From Verrucomicrobiota bacterium (lineage in GTDB: Bacteria > Verrucomicrobiota > Verrucomicrobiia > Verrucomicrobiales > Verrucomicrobiaceae): a stretch of 7,337 nt of DNA. The notes below the pieces were generated by a model. It searched no databases. It worked only from the letters and a program-made list of their open reading frames with translations, and had not been told where the DNA came from. Both the position numbers and the translations under genes were made by a program. Numbering within the stretch: the stretch's first letter is position 1; every line of letters begins with the position of its first letter. The stretch lies in NCBI GenBank assembly GCA_021413535.1, contig JAIOQF010000280.1, forward strand, positions 1 to 7,337, in the 5' to 3' direction. Of the stretch, positions 4,135 to 7,337 are shown one piece after another.

Positions 4135-5511
4135 TTACTGATACGATGACTCGACTCGTTTCGCGACGTCGCGGTAGCCGTAGTCATTGTTGTAGATTTC
4201 CTTCATGCAGTTGAGGTAATCCTCTTTCCGGCTGACTTTCTCGTAAACTAGTCCGAGTTCGTAGAGGAGTTCCTTCTTCTCTTTGTTGAAGACGGTAAGT
4301 TCCTTCACGGCATCGCTGTAGGCGTTGATGGCCAGGTCGTTCATCCCCAGCCTGGCAAAGCAGGTGCCGAGGAGGAGCAGGGCCTTGTTGCGAATATGCG
4401 GATTGCTCTTGGCCTGCTGAAGTTCGGGGATGGCCTCGCGATATTGTTCCATCTGAATAAGGACGCTGGCGAGTTCAAAGCGATACTGCTTGTCCGTGGG
4501 ATGGCGTTCGACTTTTAATTTCGACTCGGCGAGGACGGTGGCGAGGCGCTCAATTTTGATCTGGTGAATATGAGCGCGCTTTTCTTCGATATCGGGCGAC
4601 TCCGGGCTGGCTTCGATTTCGGCTTCGGTGATCTGAATCTGGAGTTCGGCGACTTTGTTGCGCATGAGTTCGGCCCGGCTCTGGAGGGAAACGTCACCGG
4701 GAGAGAGTTTGACAGCATAATCATACCACTCGAGGGCTTGCTCGGGTTTCTCCATGCGGTCGTAGATGTCCGCGATCTTCTTTACGACGTTGATGTTGGT
4801 CTGGTCTTTGGCGTATTCTTCAGCGAACTGAGCCAGAAGATTTTCCATCTGTTCTTCGGTCATGCCCTGGCGGGCCATGTTTTCCATCTGCTGGGCTTCG
4901 TCGCCGCTTTTCATGGCCTTGCGGAATCCACCTTCTTCCTGCCAGCCCTGACGCATCATGGAAGTTTTGGCGGCGGCGTCTTTTTCGCCCTTGATGGCGT
5001 CCATGTCGGAGCCGTCCACGCGGATGATGTTGCGGTAGATGTCGCCGGCTTTTTCCGGCTGGTCGTGGATCAAATAATGCTCCGCGAGCCGGTGCATGTT
5101 TTTGGTGTTATCCGGGTGGCCTTCACGAATGGTCTCGAGCGCGAAGGCAGCGAGATCATGCTGGCCGGCGCGCACGGCATAGTCATACAAAGCCTGGTTG
5201 GCATTGAGGCTGTAAGGATCCTTTTGCAGGACGGTATCTTCTAATTCAGCGATGCCATCCCAGGGTTCTTTCTTTGAATTGGCGCCGCCCTTGAACATGC
5301 TCAAGCCGCCGCTGAACAAGCCCTTCTTCTGTCCCTTGAATTTTTCCACCTCAGCACGGCGCAGCAGCTTGCGGCCGTCGATAAACTCCGGGGACTGTTT
5401 GAGGACGGATACGATGAGGTTGATCGCGTAGTCGTAATTCTTGAGCTGATAGGCGCTAACGCCTTTGAGCCAGAGATTTTTCTGTTGCGGTTGCAGTTCG
5501 TTTTCGGTCAT
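4135..5511 (-). CDS. Tetratricopeptide repeat (TPR) protein
   Basis: This 458-residue protein is helical throughout. The clearest TPR-like units are at about residues 12-45 (NLWLKGVSAYQLKNYDYAIN), 240-272 (ADIYDRMEKPEQALEWYDYA), 343-370 (ELASVLIQMEQYREAIPELQ) and 376-408 (GTCFARLGMNDLAINAYSDA). The C-terminus (CMKEIYNNDYGYRDVAKRVE) is a motif found at the end of many bacterial TPR proteins. A charged, coiled-coil-prone stretch lies at about 285-335, and a Met/Gln/Glu-rich segment at about 184-230 (MENMARQGMTEEQMENLLAQ). It has no signal peptide or membrane helix, so it is likely a cytoplasmic scaffold for protein-protein contacts. The Gly/Lys-rich stretch at 60-82 (FSGGLSMFKGGANSKK) is probably a flexible linker. 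It starts 50 bases after the 57-residue membrane gene and ends exactly at the start of the unrecognised 257-residue gene. No partner can be deduced from sequence alone. Confidence 0.93.
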   Translation of the reverse strand: MTENELQPQQKNLWLKGVSAYQLKNYDYAINLIVSVLKQSPEFIDGRKLLRRAEVEKFKGQKKGLFSGGLSMFKGGANSKKEPWDGIAELEDTVLQKDPYSLNANQALYDYAVRAGQHDLAAFALETIREGHPDNTKNMHRLAEHYLIHDQPEKAGDIYRNIIRVDGSDMDAIKGEKDAAAKTSMMRQGWQEEGGFRKAMKSGDEAQQMENMARQGMTEEQMENLLAQFAEEYAKDQTNINVVKKIADIYDRMEKPEQALEWYDYAVKLSPGDVSLQSRAELMRNKVAELQIQITEAEIEASPESPDIEEKRAHIHQIKIERLATVLAESKLKVERHPTDKQYRFELASVLIQMEQYREAIPELQQAKSNPHIRNKALLLLGTCFARLGMNDLAINAYSDAVKELTVFNKEKKELLYELGLVYEKVSRKEDYLNCMKEIYNNDYGYRDVAKRVESSYQ

Positions 5512-5561
5512 GATTCAGGTGCCCTGCTTGGTTCAAAAAATCGGTCCGTGAGTGACAATGT

Positions 5562-5735
5562 TCAGGAGTGCGAGGAGGTCTTGCCAATGAGCAGGTCGCC
5601 GACATTGCGCCATTCCGTGCGGAATCCCTCCAGAAAGTTCTTCCAGCCCAGACCATGCTCAAACGCAACCATCCAGCAATAGGTCGTCAATGCAAATGCG
5701 GCGATCCAAAGCAGACGATAAAAGAGACGCATCAT
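5562..5735 (-). CDS. Small single-pass membrane protein (57 residues)
   Basis: This short frame reads MMRLFYRLLWIAAFALTTYC, then WMVAFEHGLG, then WKNFLEGFRTEWRNVGDLLI and GKTSSHS before TGA. Residues 4-26 form a convincing transmembrane helix with flanking Arg at positions 3 and 7. The remainder is an amphipathic, Trp-rich segment. The composition is that of a real membrane micropeptide, unlike the Arg/Thr-rich alternative frame overlapping it at 5456-5668. Two consecutive ATG codons (5735 and 5732) could serve as the start, and no Shine-Dalgarno is visible. It lies between the HAD phosphatase (96-base gap) and the TPR gene (50-base gap) on the same strand. It may anchor the cytoplasmic TPR protein to the membrane, but that is inference. 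I do not recognise the family. Confidence 0.72.
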   Translation of the reverse strand: MMRLFYRLLWIAAFALTTYCWMVAFEHGLGWKNFLEGFRTEWRNVGDLLIGKTSSHS

Positions 5736-5831
5736 GGGGATGTGAGCTTAAGTGCAAAACCGCGTCCGCGTCCAGCCTGATTTGCGCGTGACCAAGGCAA
5801 ACTACATTGGCCGCGCGGGACTGTTATTCCG
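5736..5831. other. Gap between HAD phosphatase and small membrane gene
   Basis: No gene is seen in these 96 bases. A short tandem repeat on the plus strand (CGCGTC CGCGTC at 5761-5772) is the only regularity. No convincing promoter or terminator was found, so the small membrane gene may be transcribed by readthrough from ribD and the phosphatase gene. Confidence 0.5.
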
Positions 5832-6413
5832 TCAAGGGCGGCGCGTTTTAGCTTTTGAGCTGGCATCCAGGTTAATGCCGGAATTTTTGAAACTCATGAT
5901 AAAAGGTAGCAAATCCCGCACGTTATCCAGCACTCGATCCGCCGTCACCTGAAGCGGTTCATCGCCCCGGATGCGGATGGTGTGAGGCACGCCGGCATGA
6001 TGCGCCATCTGGATATCGCGGTCGTGATCGCCGACCAGCCAGGATTTGGTTAGATCCAGATCATGCTCTGCTGCCGCCCGCAGAATCATCTCAGGCGATG
6101 GCTTGCGGCAGGTGCAATGGGCATCATCAGCCAGGCAAGTGCAGGCGTAAATGGCATCGAAGGCTGCGCCATGCCGGGCGAGTTCGCCTTGCATCAGCGC
6201 ATGAATTTCATCCAGCGTGGCCTGCGTCATCAGTCCTTTGCCCACGCCTTGCTGACTGGTGACGAGCACCAGGGCGAAGCCACGCGATCTGAGCAGTGCC
6301 AGCGTCTCGATGATGCCTTCGTTAAAATGAAAATCTTTCCAGCGCAGCACATAGCCGGCGCCGGGCGAACGGTTCACCACGCCATCGCGGTCAAAGAAAA
6401 AGGCGGGGCGCAT
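5832..6413 (-). CDS. HAD-family phosphatase of the GmhB/HisB-N type
   Basis: This 193-residue hydrolase resembles D-glycero-D-manno-heptose 1,7-bisphosphate phosphatase (GmhB) and the histidinol-phosphatase half of HisB. HAD motif I is FFDRDGVVN with nucleophile Asp8 and acid/base Asp10. Motif II is LVTSQQGVGKGL (Thr52/Ser53 region), motif III is Lys104 in CRKPSPEMI, and motif IV is WLVGDHDRDIQMA with Asp129 and Asp133. The family's zinc loop is present as CTCLADDAHCTCRKP. Cys91, Cys93, Cys100 and Cys102 would bind the metal, and the usual second ligand in Cys-x-His is a Cys here. The last ~20 residues are poorly conserved in style. ATG 6413 is chosen because it precedes motif I directly; the frame extends upstream into ribD but there it is ribD's shadow. 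The start lies two bases after the ribD stop codon, so the pair is probably translationally coupled. GmhB length is usually about 190, in agreement. Confidence 0.92.
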   Translation of the reverse strand: MRPAFFFDRDGVVNRSPGAGYVLRWKDFHFNEGIIETLALLRSRGFALVLVTSQQGVGKGLMTQATLDEIHALMQGELARHGAAFDAIYACTCLADDAHCTCRKPSPEMILRAAAEHDLDLTKSWLVGDHDRDIQMAHHAGVPHTIRIRGDEPLQVTADRVLDNVRDLLPFIMSFKNSGINLDASSKAKTRRP

Positions 6414-6415
6414 GG

Positions 6416-7337
6416 TTATTTTTTCCAGACCGGATATCCCTGGATGCAGAGATCGTCGCCGATGGTCTCCTGCCAGACATCGGTGAGTTTGACGGAGCGC
6501 GCCTTCGGAAGGAAATCGACGCCGCCCGTGGACATCACGCCGCCGCCGCAGATGCGCGGGGCCACATACCAGCAGACTTCGTCCACCAGGCGCGCGGCGA
6601 AGGCCTGGCCCATGAGACTGCCGCCGCCTTCGAGCAGAACGGTGGTGATTTCGCGTTTCGCCAGATCGCGGAGGATTTCGCGGAAAGTGAATTCTCCGTG
6701 CAGCACCAGTGTGCGGTCCTTGAACTTGTCGGTGAAGACGCCAGCTTTTTCCGGCAGATTTCCCGAGCGGGTCACGATCACGCGCCACGGCTGTTGTTTC
6801 CCGCGAGGGATGCCGCTGCCGCGGAGCGTGAGGCGCGGGTTATCCTTGCGCAAGGTCTCCGCGCCGATCAGAATCGCATCGCAGCGCACGCGCAACTGCA
6901 TCGCGTGCGCCCGCGCGGCCTCGCCGGTGATCCATTGTGGTTCGCCCGGCGGCCGGGTGATGCGGCCGTCAAGACTCTGGCCGGATTTGGCGATGACGTA
7001 GGGCAGTCCTGATTTCATCCATTTCGCGAAGGGCCGGATAAGGCGGTCGCAGGCCTCGCTGAGCACGCCGCTTTCCACTTCGATGCCCGCGTTGCGCAAG
7101 ACCGCGTCCGCCGCGCCCGCGTGTTTGGGATTGGGATCGGTGGATCCGTAAGTTACGCTGGTGATGCCGGCTTCGATCAATGCCTGCGTGCAAGCGGGCG
7201 TGCGACCATGAGTGGAGCAAGGTTCCAGTGTGACAAAAGCCGATGCCCCGCGCGCATCGCCGCCATTTTTTTTCACATCACGCAGCGCTTCGATCTCTGC
7301 GTGTGGGCCGCCGGCTTTGCGGTGAAAACCTTCGCCG
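6416..7337 (-). CDS. ribD: Riboflavin biosynthesis bifunctional deaminase/reductase RibD (5' end outside window)
   Basis: The open frame runs from the right edge to TAA at 6416, about 306 codons; full-length RibD is about 360-370 residues, so roughly 50-60 N-terminal residues are missing. The visible part opens with GEGFHRKAGGPHAEIEAL, where His-Ala-Glu supplies a zinc ligand and the catalytic Glu. LEPCSTHGRTPACTQAL follows with the other two zinc cysteines. This is the deaminase domain that converts the diaminopyrimidinone phosphate intermediate. The reductase domain follows: AKSGQSLDGRITRPPGEPQW (the K.a.SLDGri motif), ARAHAMQLRVRCDAILIGAE, DNPRLTLR, and LLEGGGSLMGQAF for NADPH binding. Together these catalyse the second and third steps of riboflavin synthesis in the cytoplasm. 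All key residues visible are intact. It is followed two bases later by the HAD phosphatase gene. Confidence 0.97.
   Translation of the reverse strand, partial: GEGFHRKAGGPHAEIEALRDVKKNGGDARGASAFVTLEPCSTHGRTPACTQALIEAGITSVTYGSTDPNPKHAGAADAVLRNAGIEVESGVLSEACDRLIRPFAKWMKSGLPYVIAKSGQSLDGRITRPPGEPQWITGEAARAHAMQLRVRCDAILIGAETLRKDNPRLTLRGSGIPRGKQQPWRVIVTRSGNLPEKAGVFTDKFKDRTLVLHGEFTFREILRDLAKREITTVLLEGGGSLMGQAFAARLVDEVCWYVAPRICGGGVMSTGGVDFLPKARSVKLTDVWQETIGDDLCIQGYPVWKK

Noticed and set aside
4564..5244. 226-codon plus-strand frame rich in Phe/Gly/Val
   Set aside because: It lies wholly opposite the TPR gene; the Phe/Leu-rich look arises from complementing Glu/Lys codons.
5456..5668. 70-codon minus-strand frame overlapping the TPR start
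   Set aside because: Its composition is unlike a protein, and it conflicts with the 57-residue frame at 5562-5735, which has a clean membrane helix.
6414..6788. N-terminal extension of the HAD phosphatase frame into ribD
   Set aside because: The extra residues are Arg/His-rich shadow sequence inside ribD, and HAD motif I begins just after ATG 6413.
6063..7001. 312-codon plus-strand frame
   Set aside because: It is antisense to ribD and the HAD phosphatase, both of which have intact family motifs.

Overview
The window looks like a piece of a moderately GC-rich chromosome from the Verrucomicrobia/PVC group. This is an inference from the style of the proteins: an OprB-type porin, an unusual aldo/keto reductase, a TPR protein ending in an 'NDYGYRDVAKRVE' motif, and small two-gene modules. 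No rRNA or other marker is present to confirm it. Clear Shine-Dalgarno sequences are scarce throughout, and two genes have promoter-like elements that would start the mRNA at or within a few bases of the start codon.

Left part (1-2133): a minus-strand OprB-family carbohydrate porin is cut by the left edge. A 543-base gene-poor stretch follows, then a plus-strand exported thioredoxin-like protein, then a minus-strand pair of tiny unknown genes that resembles a toxin-antitoxin-type cassette. This region has one feature that its genes do not explain. The last ~90-120 bases of the aldo/keto reductase gene at 2134-3261 occur again twice as orphan fragments, at 488-608 and 1467-1536. All three copies are in the same orientation, and they separate the thioredoxin gene from the small-gene pair. 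The layout is repeat - cargo - repeat - cargo - intact gene end.

Right part (2134-7337): every gene is on the minus strand. In transcription order they are ribD (5' end outside the window), a GmhB/HisB-type HAD phosphatase 2 bases after ribD, a 57-residue single-pass membrane protein, a TPR protein, an unrecognised 257-residue protein whose GTG start directly abuts the TPR stop codon, and an aldo/keto reductase with its own promoter-like sequence. RibD catalyses the second and third steps of riboflavin synthesis. The coupled HAD phosphatase could serve heptose metabolism, or possibly the poorly fixed dephosphorylation step of riboflavin synthesis. The TPR/unknown pair is probably co-translated. 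A perfect 9-bp hairpin of REP-like appearance forms the last codons of the unknown protein.

Main points for a second look: the repeated reductase gene end and its cassette-like arrangement; replacement of the catalytic Asp and Lys in the reductase; the ribD-phosphatase coupling; the probable leaderless promoter of the small-gene module; and the 57-residue membrane protein.
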